Position numbers and translations under genes: made by a program. 64,000 nt of DNA from Aurelia coerulea (lineage: Eukaryota > Cnidaria > Scyphozoa > Semaeostomeae > Ulmaridae). The notes beneath the pieces were generated by a model. The model was not told the origin of the DNA, did not search any database, and worked only from the letters and a program-made list of their open reading frames with translations. Of this stretch, positions 21,256 through 32,205 are shown piece after piece. The stretch covers positions 6,555,501 to 6,619,500 of the forward strand of contig CM076959.1 of assembly GCA_039566865.1 (NCBI GenBank), read 5' to 3'. Numbering within the stretch: the stretch's first letter is position 1; the number at the start of each line of letters is the position of its first letter.

Positions 21256-23217
21256 GTTGTCTTAGGGTACATAAAGAATGAATCGAGGAGATTTCACACA
21301 TATGTGGCAAACAGAGTGCAGCAAATTCGCAATGTTACAGATCCAGACTCGTGGTTCTACATTGAATCAAATGAAAATCCCGCCAACATTGCATCCAGAG
21401 GGATAACTGCAAAAGAACTATCACAGTCGAGCTGGTTGAATTGTCCAGAATTCCTGAAGAAAGATGGTTTATTTACCGTGGACAAAAATGTAACCTATAA
21501 CATAGTCGAAGATGACCTCGAGGTGAAAAAAGGAACCACTTTGAAATCAACTGTCATCAAACCATCCATTTTCCTTGAATCCAGCCGTCTGGAACACATG
21601 TCTGATTGGAAATCGGCACGTAGAGCTATCGCGTTATGCATGGAGTTGAAAGAAAAACTAAAGCGTAAGAGTCAGAGGAGCTCAAACAAGGAACAGGACA
21701 AAGAAAACCAATCGTTACAGATGCATATCTCTCTGGAAAAGCTTCAAGCAGCTGAGAAAGTAATTTTAAAAGGAGTTCAATATGAAGCCTTTAACAAAGA
21801 GCATGAAGTGCTAAGTAGCCTTAGCAAGCCAGGAAAAGAGTTGAATAGAGATCAAGCCGGAAAAAGGAAAAACGAATTAAAGAAAACAAGTTCACTATAT
21901 CGTCTTGACCCCTTTTTAGATGAAGATGGCATCTTACGTGTAGGTGGCAGAATCAAGAGAGCAAATGTACCATTTGAGTTAAAGAATCCAGTTATTCTTC
22001 CAAGAAAGGGACATGTTACAGAATTGATAATAAGATGTTATCACAATAAAGTCAATCACATGGGCAGAGGAATAACGCATAATGAAATTAGACAGAGAGG
22101 CTATTGGATAGTTGGTGGTAGTTCTGCAGTTTCACATGTCATTAGCAAGTGCGTTGAATGTAGAAGAAAAAGAGGTCGCTTGCTGAATCAGAAGATGGAA
22201 GATTTGCCTAAAGACCGTTTAGAAGAAGTTCCTCCATTTACGTATTGTGGAGTCGATTTCTTTGGGCCGTTTTTAATCAAGGAGAAAAGAAGTACTGTGA
22301 AACGGTATGGTGTTATCTTTACATGTCTTGGTTCAAGAGGTGTGCATCTGGAAAAAGCAAATTCACTTACTACATCTTCCTTCATAAATGCATTGAGTCG
22401 ATTTCTCAACCGTCGTGGTACAGTTAGGAATATCCGTTCAGATCAAGGTACAAACTTTGTTGGTGCTAGTAATGAATTAAAGAATGCATTGAATGAGATG
22501 GATGAAGAGAGAATAAGTGCATATTTGCATGAGAATGGCTGTGAGTGGATAGCTTTTCAGTTCAACGTCCCGCATGCTAGTCACATGGGAGGAGTCTGGG
22601 AACGCCAAATACGGACAGTGCGAGAAGCCATTCAGTCAACTTTGATGAAAGCAGGAGATCAGATAGATGACGCGGCATTCAGAACATTCATGACAGAAGC
22701 TGAGAATATCGTTAATTTTCGGCCATTATCCGTTAGTAATCTTTGTTCTCCAGATGCTCCTGAACCATTGACGCCCAATCATCTACTCACCATGAAATCA
22801 AAGATCGTGCTACCTCCACCGGGAAACTTTCAACGAGAAGATTTATACTGTCGCAAACAGTGGAGGAGAGTTCAATACTTGTCAAATGAGTTCTGGGCAA
22901 GATGGAGACGAGAGTTCTTGCAAAATCTCCAAACACGACAGAAGTGGACCCATCCACAAAGAAATTTAAAGATCGACGACATAGTAATTTCTAAAGAAGA
23001 TAGTGGATTTCGAAATCAATGGCCGCTAGCTAGAGTCATGGAGGTATACCCGAGTGAAGATGGACAAATCAGAAAATGTAAAATCCTGATGGGTGATAAA
23101 TCATTAGATAATCAAGGAAAGCGGCAATCGAAGCCAGTTTATCTGCAAAGGCCAGTTCACAAGTTGGTGCTTCTGTTAGCAGTCGAGGACCATGAAGAAC
23201 TTAGAATAAAAGAATAA
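21256..23217 (+). pseudogene. BEL/Pao retroelement: end of RNase H region and integrase
   Basis: Coding resumes as LGYIKNESRRFHTYVANRVQ, the RNase H-side motif that normally lies far downstream of the RT, so the RT and most of RNase H are deleted at about 21230-21256. The open frame from 21304 holds the integrase: a zinc-binding H..H..C..C region (HNKVNHMG, SKCVECRRKRG), then the catalytic triad in VDFFGPF (22252), SDQGTNF (22438) and VWERQIR, and the DUF5641-like C-terminal segment (WRRVQYLSNEFWARWRREFL). The 637 codons after 21304 are uninterrupted. Integrase inserts the cDNA in the nucleus; without RT this copy cannot move on its own. Confidence 0.85.
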
Positions 23218-23400
23218 ATGGGGATTCCCCGTCGAGGAGCCAAAAAGACACTCGTTTTTAAATAACTATAATGAATATAGTTAGAGGAGCCAGGTAGCCG
23301 CTGTGAAGGCGTTGTGGTTGTTTTTGGTGTTGCTGTTGTTGTTGTTAGTTTAGGTGTTACTGTTGTCGTTGTTAGTTTAGAGACTTTGGCTCGAGGGGCG

Positions 23401-24050
23401 TGTCAATGAAGTCAAGAAGCCGCCGTGATTGAGACATTGGAGCATGTTCAGGCCAAACTGGTATGAATTGTATTGTGTATTCGTTTTGATTTGTGTGTGA
23501 TATGTAATTTAGGCCAGATATGTAATTTATTTGTTGTTGTTTTCTCGTAGATTGTTATCTTGTCTTATCTTGTACAATGTTGAATTTGATGATATATGAA
23601 TAACAAAATGGCCGATATCGTTTTTGCTCGTCTCGCTGAATGAGGATTCACACAGCGTTACACAAATTATGCTAACTTGCTCGTTCCTGATAGGCTGCCA
23701 GGGTTTCAAGGCTCCTGATTCGACAGAACAGCCCGCGCTTTTTAGGAAGTTGGATATCATTGGACAAAAAAGCAGGTAAAACAGTGTGGTCACGGACAGA
23801 ACGAATTTATTCTTACTTCCTGATTGGAGAGCCTTAAGTAAACCAGGAATCTCCCCGCATGCCGTTTCATCGTTCGGAATCATCTTTAAGCCTCTCTAAA
23901 TCTCTCACGCTCTGTAAACGGTCTCTCGCGCTCTGTAATACTCATCAACAAGATATGAGTAATGTTCTAAGGAATGAACAGTTGGATGATTTCACAAGCA
24001 ATGCAATGGCTGTGTTTGTGACCGAACAGAAAATAATTTCTCAATAACGA
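23401..24050 (+). other. Possible 3' LTR of the BEL/Pao element
   Basis: A purine run CTCGAGGGGCG directly precedes TGTCAATGAAGTC, as expected for a polypurine tract followed by an LTR start (TG). No 5' LTR is present to compare, so the right boundary is arbitrary. The stretch 23218-23400 is 3' untranslated sequence with TTGTTG repeats. Confidence 0.35.
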
Positions 24051-24079
24051 CCGGCGAAAAGCAAAATTTTAATTCGTCG

Positions 24080-25130
24080 TAAGGGCCCTTTTACTTTTTA
24101 TGAACAAGACACATGCTTTCTTACCCTTCAGTCTCCTTTATTCACTTTGAGCTGTCTGTAGTTGTCTGTTGTTGTCAGTTGTTGTCTGTTGTTGTCTGTT
24201 ACTGTCTGCTACTCTAAGATTGCCAAGACTTAAAAAAAGAGCTCCATGGGCGAACCGCAAAAGTAATAAGACATATTTCTGATGGAGGTCATAAGAAACC
24301 TGCAGTTGCATGTTCTGTTGAAACTCAACTCTCAGATTCCAGTACTGGCTGATTAAGATCTATCGAACGATGGTAAACGAATAAAATTTCTCTACCCCTA
24401 CGCTCCCATGTACAAAAGTTTCTTAGCTTTTTAAATTCAGATAGGGTTGCTTTGTAACTCTCCAAAAATTGGGCCTACCGTTTCTTATTTAGCGGTTTCT
24501 CACAAAAAATATTAAGTCCAGCACGTCGCAACGAGACTACGCTCAGTGAAATGGGGGTGTTGTTTTTGTTACACAATGTTTTTCATCAATTTTATGCTTG
24601 ATATCTCCATGATACTTCAAGCGGCAGTAATTACTTCATACAGCTCAGTCTTTGCAATCGTTTAGAAGTCTTTGATTGGTAAAAAAATCTCGTGTCATAT
24701 ACCCTATATGCATATACATATAATTGTCCTGATGTACTGTAATAACACAATGTAAAAAAAAGTTCTTCGTACGACCAGAAAGTGACACTCACTTCATCTT
24801 TCCTCATACTGGAGAACGAGCATCAAGATCATTGCCAAGCATTTTACCATAACAAACATCACAGTTATTAGCTAACATTCCTATGTGCATAAGCTCAATT
24901 TTAAGAAACTGGGGCACCATTTTATAAATTTAAGGCACAATTTTAAGAAAGGAATTGCACCATCTTAACAAAAACAATGGGCTGAATTTTGGCGGTAATG
25001 GCACCCCATATAAGAGTGCCTTGTTTCTTATGAACAAGACACCTGCTTTTATTCTTCATTTTCACTTTGAGCTGTCTGTAGTTGTCTGTTACTGTCTGTA
25101 ACTGTCTGTTAATACCGCTTATAAGATATT
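24080..25130. repeat. Direct repeat pair with GTCTGT simple repeat
   Basis: GAACAAGACAC.TGCTTTC plus TTCACTTTGAGCTGTCTGTA followed by TTGTCTGTT repeats occur at 24102-24210 and again at 25031-25110. The region between holds AT-rich sequence without genes; 24826-24890 is repeated in inverted orientation at 27935-28002. Confidence 0.6.
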
Positions 25131-25132
25131 AA

Positions 25133-25673
25133 CTCACGCTATGGAACCTATGCGCCTAAATGGGTGGATAATTCTATACTTGGTGGGTTACGATCTTATA
25201 CTGGGTGGGTTATGATCTTATACTGGGTGGGTTATCATTCTAATTTGGTGGGTTACTTTCCTAAATAGGTGGGTTATCATCCCCAGAACAACCTGCCCAG
25301 TATAGGATAATAACCAACCCAGTATAGGGTTATCCGCTGCATTTGGGATGATAACCCACCCAGTATAAGATGATAACCCACCCATTATAAGATAATAACC
25401 CACCCAGCATAAGGTTATTCGTCACATTTAGGATGTTAACCCACTCATTTAGGATGATAACCCACCCGACTAGGATAATAACCCACTCATTTGGGATAAT
25501 AACCCACCCATTTGGGATGATAACCCACCCATTTAGGATAGTAACCCACCCAATTAGGACGATAACCCACCCAGTATAAGATCATAACCCACCCAGTATA
25601 AGATCGTAACCCACCCAGGATAGGATTATCCACCCATTTGGGCCTATATGTTCCATAGCGTGAAACTTGACTG
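25133..25673. mobile_element. Small foldback element with 22-23-bp repeat arms
   Basis: The left arm begins TTAACTCACGCTATGGAACC and the right arm ends with its near-complement (GTTCCATAGCGTGA). Both arms consist of ATAACCCACCCAGTATAAGA-type units of 22-23 bp, in reverse sense on the left (GGGTGGGTTA...) and forward sense on the right; the switch is near 25285. There is no coding capacity. The whole 540 bp can fold on itself. Confidence 0.85.
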
Positions 25674-25902
25674 TCATATTGTCTGTAGTTTTTCTGTCAG
25701 CATAAGCATAACTCTGATTGTCGATTATCGCATGATACTTAGAATTTCAGTTTGATAAACTAGGTTCATCTGTGATGATCTTGGTTCATGTGACACAAAA
25801 TGACACATTTGGTTTGCAGAATCGAAACACGACTCACAAAAATTTCAAAACCCTTATAAGATTCACTTTTAACTTTGCTGAGCCCCGGTGAGCTCCTTTG
25901 AA

Positions 25903-26693
25903 CAGTGGTGTAGAGCTGAGGGAGGGGGCTCAGGGGGGCTCAGCCCCCTAGTTATTTTCTCCGTAATTTTTGGGGCCCCTAGTTATTCTGAAGAAATTTT
26001 GATTTTCTTAATTTATGTATTATGACAAAAATGACAGAGCAAGGTAATGTTATATTCTTTTTAAAGAAAAGATCCTGGTTTTTGGTTTGCACCAAGATGA
26101 GATTTTCAATGATTGTCAAGCTCTCATCTTCCTTGATGTTTATAAGCATAAATGGGCCTTCTGTACATCTATGGGATGCCACCAATGTTACATCAAAATG
26201 GCTTCAGAAACACACAAGTGCAAATGACAATAGAACAAGGAAGTGCAAACGGACATTATAAGTGGCAAGGCGATGGGGGTATGGGGTGCCCCTGCCACTA
26301 GTTCCGAAAAATGGTCGTCGATATACCTTTAACACGGAAGAGAAATGGCTGGGTATATAGGTTCGGTGAGAATTTTTCCGTGAAATACCAAATAATGCTA
26401 GAAGGAGACTATACATAATTGAACTGTGTTATCGAAGCCTCCCTTTTAGCACTGGTAAATATGGAGTCAGGGGATGCCTTCCGAGCCAAAGAAAAGGATG
26501 TTCCTTTAAAAATGTTCTTTGTGCTCTGATTTGTACTGTGTCGCAAAACTATCAACTTTTTCTTGTTGCTAATGGCAAGCATGATATTGGGAGATGCATT
26601 CTAAGCCAAAGTAAAAGGTGTGGCCCTAACAAATTTCCTGGTGCCACCTTTCTACCTGAGCCCCCCTAGTTATTAATCTAGCTCTACACCACG
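25903..26693 (+). mobile_element. hAT element with perfect 8-bp target duplication
   Basis: CCTTTGAA is present at 25895-25902 and 26694-26701. The ends are CAGTGGTGTAGAGCT and the complement of CGTGGTGTAGAGCT; CAGTG starts and 8-bp duplications are hAT hallmarks. Inside, the plus-strand frame 26022-26261 reads KMRFSMIVKLSSSLMFISIN followed by GPSVHLWDATNVTSKWL, which resembles the last part of a hAT dimerisation domain (LM.I.I.GP.......A...W). The element is 791 bp, so it is an internally deleted derivative of a hAT transposon. Confidence 0.85.
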
Positions 26694-26701
26694 CCTTTGA
26701 A

Positions 26702-27934
26702 TGATTGCGATAAAAACGCGTGTACAACCAGTGGCTTGATGTTCGCAATGACCAGTGGCGCATGCGCTCGCTTCTCGTGGGATTTCGTAGTCACGTAGCT
26801 GATTATAGAGAAGAATAGCAGTTACATGCCCAGAACAAAATTTGGACTGCAAAGCGGCTGAAGAGGCTTGTGATAATTTGCGAATTTTTCAAAAACTTTG
26901 CAATTTTTTGCTACACAAAGAAAATATGTCAAATGAATGGTAAGCAACAAATTTAAGCAAATTGAATCAAATAGGAAACTTTCAGAAAAACTTTGCAAAT
27001 TATCAATTGGCATTTTAGAAAATTGGCGGGTTTTTCTAAAATACCAATTAAATATGTCCGATACTTGGTGTTGCTGGGTCTTATGATGAAGAAAGTACCA
27101 AGGAAGCTGGTTTAGGGGCAAACGAAGTATTTGGGTCTAAGCACGTGGACATGTCCGAGTCTCATCATAAACACTGGCTAAAATAGTTTATACTAGTAGA
27201 TTCGGTGTTTATTAGACGTGTTCTACAATGTTCCCTAGAGGCACAATGCTCTCCACTAGTTCCCAGCCATTTCTGGGCTATTAAAAACAAACTTTACAAA
27301 TTATCAATCAGGGGACCCTATTGATAATTTGCGAAGTGTTTTTGGAAAAATTTCCTATTTGACCTAGCCTGCGCGCACACCCATTGTCCTCAATTTGCTT
27401 ACCTTCGCTGTTTACCATGCATATTGCATTTTCTTGTGTGTATTGGATAGATTGAACAAACTTTGCAAACAAGTCGCTGAAGAATATAGATATAGTTCAT
27501 TCATAATGATTTGCATCTGATTTGTTCAAGCAGAGACTCCAGTCTACAGCTTTTTTATATTGATTTGAAAAAATTATCTAAACTACAAACTACATACATT
27601 CCTATGTACCAGCCACAGCGGGGAAAAACACTGGGTCATTTGGTCTCCACTATGCATGACTGGCACTTACAATTCAACTATACTATGCACAGAACAAGAA
27701 CGAAAAAAATAAACACATATAGGGAGAGGTGTTGCTGCTTTGTGTTATCACATAATATACTGGCTGAGTCTACAGCTATACTTGCTACTGTATGAATTTT
27801 CAACCTCAAATGTTAGCATTGAAAAAAAGTTTGAATTCCTATGTTTAGGGAGGTAGTTACCTCCCTGAGATTTGCAAAGGTTCTTTCACCAGACAAAATG
27901 TGAATCCATCAATCAATCAACAGTTATATGAATA
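26702..27934. other. No gene seen
   Basis: AT-rich sequence. An imperfect inverted pair involving GATAATTTGCGAA-like segments (26870-26900, 26995-27010, 27295-27340) hints at a decayed MITE. No supported coding frame; the open frame at 27511-27795 lacks any motif. Confidence 0.35.
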
Positions 27935-27999
27935 TATGCCCATAGGAATGTTAGCTAATAACTGTGATGTTTGTTATGGAAAAATGCTTGGCAATGATC

Positions 28000-28446
28000 T
28001 TGAATTCCGGATCTTGAATTAGGGTGTTTCATTTTGAATCTTGAATTCTGGATCTTGAATTAGGGGGTTTCATTTTGAATCTTGAATTCTGGATCTTGAA
28101 TTAGGGTGTTTCATTTTGAATCTTGAATTCCGGATCTTGAATTAGGGTGTTTCATTTTGAATCTTGAATTCCGGATCTTGAATTAAAGTGTTTCATTTTG
28201 AATCTTGAATTCCGGATCTTAAATTAGGGTGTTTCATTTTGAATCTTGAATTCCGGATCTTGAATTAGGGTGTTTCATTTTGAATCTTGAATTCCGGATC
28301 TTGAATTAGGGTGTTTCATTTTGAATCTTGAATTCTGGATCTTGAATTAGGGTGTTTAATTTTGAATCGTGAATTCTGGATCTTGAATTAGGGTGTTTCA
28401 TTCTGGATCTTGAATTCCGGATCTTTGGATCTTGGATCTTGAATTA
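28000..28446. repeat. 41-bp minisatellite
   Basis: The unit is GAATTCCGGATCTTGAATTA plus GGGTGTTTCATTTTGAATCTT. About ten copies with an exact 41-bp step at the start (28002, 28043), few substitutions, and shortened units at the right end (GGATCTTTGGATCTTGGATC). Confidence 0.92.
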
Positions 28447-28595
28447 GGGACTCCCCTAGTGCACCCTGTAATCCTGCTGTTTTACCAAATAACGGACTGT
28501 AACTTAAATTCCACCAAATTTTTTATGTTATATTTTCTTCTACCGCAACCAGTGTCAGGCATATACGTACAAAATAGGGGGAAAACATTACATAC

Positions 28596-29031
28596 CAATA
28601 GGAATCAATTCACGTGGTTCAATATCGCCATGTGCACACTCTTGGTACAATTGATCTGGATGCTCATCATGCTTATTTGCAATATGACGCATTAAAGATT
28701 TCCACTTTGCAACAATCAACTCGCCGAAACCTTGCTTTGTAGAAAGGGCACACCAGTAAAGATGCTTGCAAATTCCCTTCAGACAGAATTTCAGAGCTTC
28801 AAAGCCTTTTTCTTTGCTTCCTTTCAAGATTTTCTTCGTGAGACTTTTGCAGACATGCCACAAATCATTGAAATGGGAGGTTTCAGGCTGTGATTCACGA
28901 ATCAACTTTGCAATGCCTTTGTGTCTATCACTTATGAATGAAGTTACTTTCAAACTAGCATCCTTTATGAACTGAAAACAACGTTTGGCTCCATCAAGTT
29001 CCATTGCGTTGCTTGACCCCGATTCATTTGC
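28596..29031 (-). CDS. Transposase exon, SDRH block (GDG/SDRH family, possibly Kolobok)
   Basis: The minus-strand exon is bounded by an acceptor, TTTCAAG|GCAAATGAATC (29032/31), and a donor, CCTATTG|GTATGT (28596/95). It reads ANESGSSNAMELDGAKRCF, then TSFISDRHKGIAKLIRE, SHFNDLWHVCKSLTKKIL, CKHLYWCALSTKQGF and a HPDQLYQECAHG end. The SDRH aspartate and the H..DLWH block look like a DDE transposase core. It follows the 29590-30055 exon on the same strand with no stop in the joined reading. Downstream exons are not seen; the 41-bp minisatellite begins 150 bp further on. I recall the family as a widespread uncharacterised cnidarian/fish repeat protein; the Kolobok assignment is inference. Confidence 0.6.
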
Positions 29032-29589
29032 CTTGAAATGAAAATTTTTATTTGTGAATATCCTTAAATTCTTTATCTATATTCTGATACATTTTGGTCA
29101 TAGGGCATTCCCCCTTGTTTCCAGCAAATAAAGGAGGGGAGGGGAAATCTATTGCAATAAAAAGTGCTTTTTGCAGACAGAAGGGAAGAAAAGTCTGAAA
29201 ATCAACATTTTTGGAGTCTTTCATAAAAGTATTGCCCCTATATGATACATTAGGTTATCATTCAACACAGAGCATGAAAATGCTTTTTGCTCTATCGAAC
29301 ATCCAAAAACCATCTGAAATTATGTGCATGAGACAATAAATGCTACTACCACCTTTAGCGTGATAGCCTCTTGTGTTTGGTTTACATTATGCCATTAAAC
29401 AAATGATACAGCCTATCTGGCATGCTTCACCTTTACCTGATAAATCCTCCAAATCTGTTTTCAGTTGAAATTGGCAAACTCATTTTCTAGCTTGCATAAT
29501 TTTTGGACTGCTCAGGATGGTAGAATTGAAAGAATAATTACAACAAAGCAGCACACACAAATAACAAGGGCTCTTAGAAATTTTCTCAC
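29032..29589 (-). other. Intron between the two transposase exons
   Basis: Donor CTGTTACAG|GTGAGA at 29590/89 and acceptor TTTCAAG at 29032 bound a 558-bp non-coding stretch with no repeats recognised. Joining the flanking exons gives VHFELLQ followed by ANESGSSNAME, matching the family pattern. Confidence 0.65.
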
Positions 29590-30055
29590 CTGTAACAGTT
29601 CAAAATGCACCAGTTTGGAAATAGAATTTGAAAACAATGTGTAGACACCATATTTGGCATTGTGACCCATCGAATCAAATCTTCCGTCTCCAGACCATTG
29701 TGCATTTGTGACACCTTTCAACTTTTCAAGAAGTGATGAGCGATAACTTTCCCAATGATGAAGCACAGAGGGGAAGAGGAACTTTTTCTGGTGATAAAAG
29801 AAGGTTCGCACAGATATGGCTGACAGGCCCATATGTCTAAACATCAGCAAAACCTGGCTTATTCTCACACCCGACGTTAAAATGCCAAAACTCATCATCA
29901 CATTGCCAGCAGGATATTTTCCAAATAGCGATGGCTGACTTTTCCATTGGAACTGTCTTCCACACTCCCTACATTTCTGCACCACAGTTGCCATTGTTCC
30001 AATGCGATGCACCTCAACAGAAGGATTTTCAGCTTTGCATCGGAAACAAAACATT
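29590..30055 (-). CDS. Transposase exon, zinc and WSGDGR block (GDG/SDRH family)
   Basis: The exon opens after an acceptor, AATTTTCAG|AATG (30056/55), and reads MFCFRCKAENPSVEVHRIGT, VQKCRECGRQFQWKSQP (paired CxxC motifs, a zinc ribbon), LFGKYPAGNVMMSFG, then WSGDGRFDSMGHNAKYG with a candidate first catalytic aspartate, and VHFELLQ at the donor. The product would be a nuclear DDE-type transposase. Earlier exons, if any, were not found to the right. No stop or frameshift is visible in either exon, so this is among the better preserved transposase pieces of the window, though incomplete. Confidence 0.6.
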
Positions 30056-30695
30056 CTGAAAATTGCATTCAAATTAAAAGAAGTGTAGCACACGGTTGCG
30101 TTGTTTGAAATTCTAGCTTTATAAGCTCCCCATCAACTGCATATCTCTCTAATTAGCAAGAGAAAAGTAGTAAAAAGAACTGGTATGGAAAATAGAGGTT
30201 ACCCAGGCAACCATTAAACCGTGGTTCCCATGGCAACATAGCGCAATGTTCATTTGACAAACAGAAAATGTATCGTTTCACCATCAAAAAATCTGCGTTT
30301 TTGGTCCTATTAGCAGAGAATTTGCAATTTGACAATTTGGGGAATACATTGATGAAATGTTACTCTTTTATCCTTCACACGAGCGCATTCTAGACCTTTG
30401 ATGAAAAATGTAAAATATTTGGAAATTTTAAGGAAGATACCTTTTGAGCGTATGAGTGCACATTTTCTTATTGGTGCACCAGGAAAATAGGTTAATAACA
30501 CAAATTGCTGGAAGTTTTAATGTCTTTTCGCTGAGAGGACCTTGCTATAAAAGTTTCCACAACCAGTTCCCAGTAGAAGCGTGTGTGCATATGCAAGGTT
30601 AATACACTGGGAAATATCATGTGGTCTCCTACTGTAATCAGTTCTCATAAAACTAATTTAAATGATTAACTCACCATATTAACAAAATTCTTTCA
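30056..30695. other. No gene seen
   Basis: Lies between the two minus-strand genes and would hold the 5' part of the transposase gene. Contains a short GGTTACCCAGGCAACC / GGTTCCCATGGCAACA pair at ~30200-30236. No coding frame was recognised. Confidence 0.35.
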
Positions 30696-32205
30696 TCAAA
30701 GCAGGATCAAAAATCCCTTTTTCAAGTCACTGAGCAATGAAAAGCTAAATTTAAAATCATCACCATCAGCATCATAACATAATTCATATTTTGTTTGCAT
30801 TGGATTCTTTGCATTTAATTTGTCTATCTTTGTCACTTTAGCATCAAACCACTCTGGAAAAGAATCTGCATTTTCCTGCATCCTATGCTTTACTCTCTTA
30901 CCAACGAGTATTTCTGGATGCTTGAGCAGCTGTTCAAGATCTCCTTGACTTTTATTTGCCTTTCTTTTCAGCCTTGCTTCTTTCAAGACTCTTTGTAGCT
31001 GTTCTTTTTGTTTCTTTATCTCATCATTTCTGTCTGCCACATCCTTTAGTACGAAAGCTGGAGTGCTTGCTGTTTGTCCCTGAGGAACATTGGTATCAGG
31101 ATTTTCAATGTTCATTCTTATGATCTCCATCAAATGGTCAATCATTTGTGTGGAGTCAAATTCTGTTTTCTTGCCTTTCAGTGTGTACGATTTTTGAAAA
31201 TAATATGCCTCTGGTGCAAGGGAGTTGAGAACAGTGTGGTGGAATTGAAGCTGTAAATAAAGAATCTCAACTTTGCCTTTCTCGTCCAAGTGCTGCGCAT
31301 TATTTTCAATTTCCTGAGCAGATTTCCATAGCCCCCCTGCTTTCTCTAATCTCAACTGCAGTTCCATCTTATGTTTCGCTTTTCTCTCCTCTGTCTCCTT
31401 CTCCTTTCTTTCACTTTCCAACATTTTATTACCCCTGTCTAGCAGTATCTTGTTCCTGTTCTCCTTAAGCTTTTCCCTTATTGATTTGACATTTGCTCTT
31501 GCTTCTTGAAAATGCTTTTCTCTCTGCTCCTCGGTTAAACTGTCAAGCCATTTTGATGGTTTGTTATGCATCCACATTATTAATGCTTCTAATGCGACTG
31601 TTGTTGCTGCAGGTCTTGTCTTTAAGAGCACATCAAAGACTGCAAAGTCCCTTTCGCTAATCACATTAGTTGCTGGAACTGTGGATGCTTGCTCTTGAAA
31701 TTCCTTTGATGCATTGAAGTACTTTCCTCCTGGCAGCTGATCTTCACATTGATTTTCTAATACTAAAAGTATTGCGGAACATATCAACTCAGCTGCTTGC
31801 TGTGTAAGGATGTCAAACTCCTCTCCTTGCCCAGATTGACACAGTGATTTTAGCACATCAGATGGCTCTTGTGTGCTTTCCTCTGAAAAGATCTCTTTGC
31901 CATCAAAAAGGGGGGAGGCATCTTTTGCTAGGACCTGAAGAGATGCTTGCAGTTGTTGCAGGTATGGATTTAGTTCCAGAATACTTTTTGCCTTTGCTGC
32001 AACCTCAAAATAGGGACCAGTTACAAGTTTCCCTACCAGTCCTAATGCTCTAATACCAGCAAGAAAAACTTTATTTTGGAGATCTTCAGCCACTGCCAAC
32101 AAAAGACGGTTTAAACAAGACAAACCCTCCAAAATATGCCTAAAAAATGATGGCGAGCATTGCTTTGATGATAAAATTAATTCAAACATTTTCAAAAATT
32201 TCTTT
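30696..32205 (-). pseudogene. 3' part of an uncharacterised metazoan repeat gene (Tudor-like end)
   Basis: The minus-strand frame reads FFRHILEGLSCLNRLLLAVA, FLAGIRALGLVGKLVTGPYF, SERDFAVFDVLLKTRPAATT, ALEALIMWMHNKPSKWL, then a long charged coiled coil (EKHFQEARANVKSIREKLKE onward) and a C-terminal VGKRVKHRMQE...WFDAKVT..TKYELCYDADGDD segment resembling a Tudor/chromo-like fold. In the order I recall for this uncharacterised family, it follows the GNRFNVAFHNAG block found at 34195-34430, so this is the downstream portion of the gene at 34.2-36.0 kb, separated from it by a plus-strand LINE. The first ~25 residues of the open frame (32206-32276) are antisense to the LINE and not native. Function unknown. 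Confidence 0.6.

Noticed and set aside
22188..22409. Minus-strand ORF within the BEL integrase
   Set aside because: Shadow of the integrase frame.
25133..25673. CRISPR-like array of ~22-bp repeats
   Set aside because: The units are contiguous and degenerate with no unique spacers, the two halves are mirror images, and the context is eukaryotic.
28000..28446. CRISPR-like array with 41-bp period
   Set aside because: The whole 41 bp is repeated; there is no repeat/spacer alternation. It is a minisatellite.
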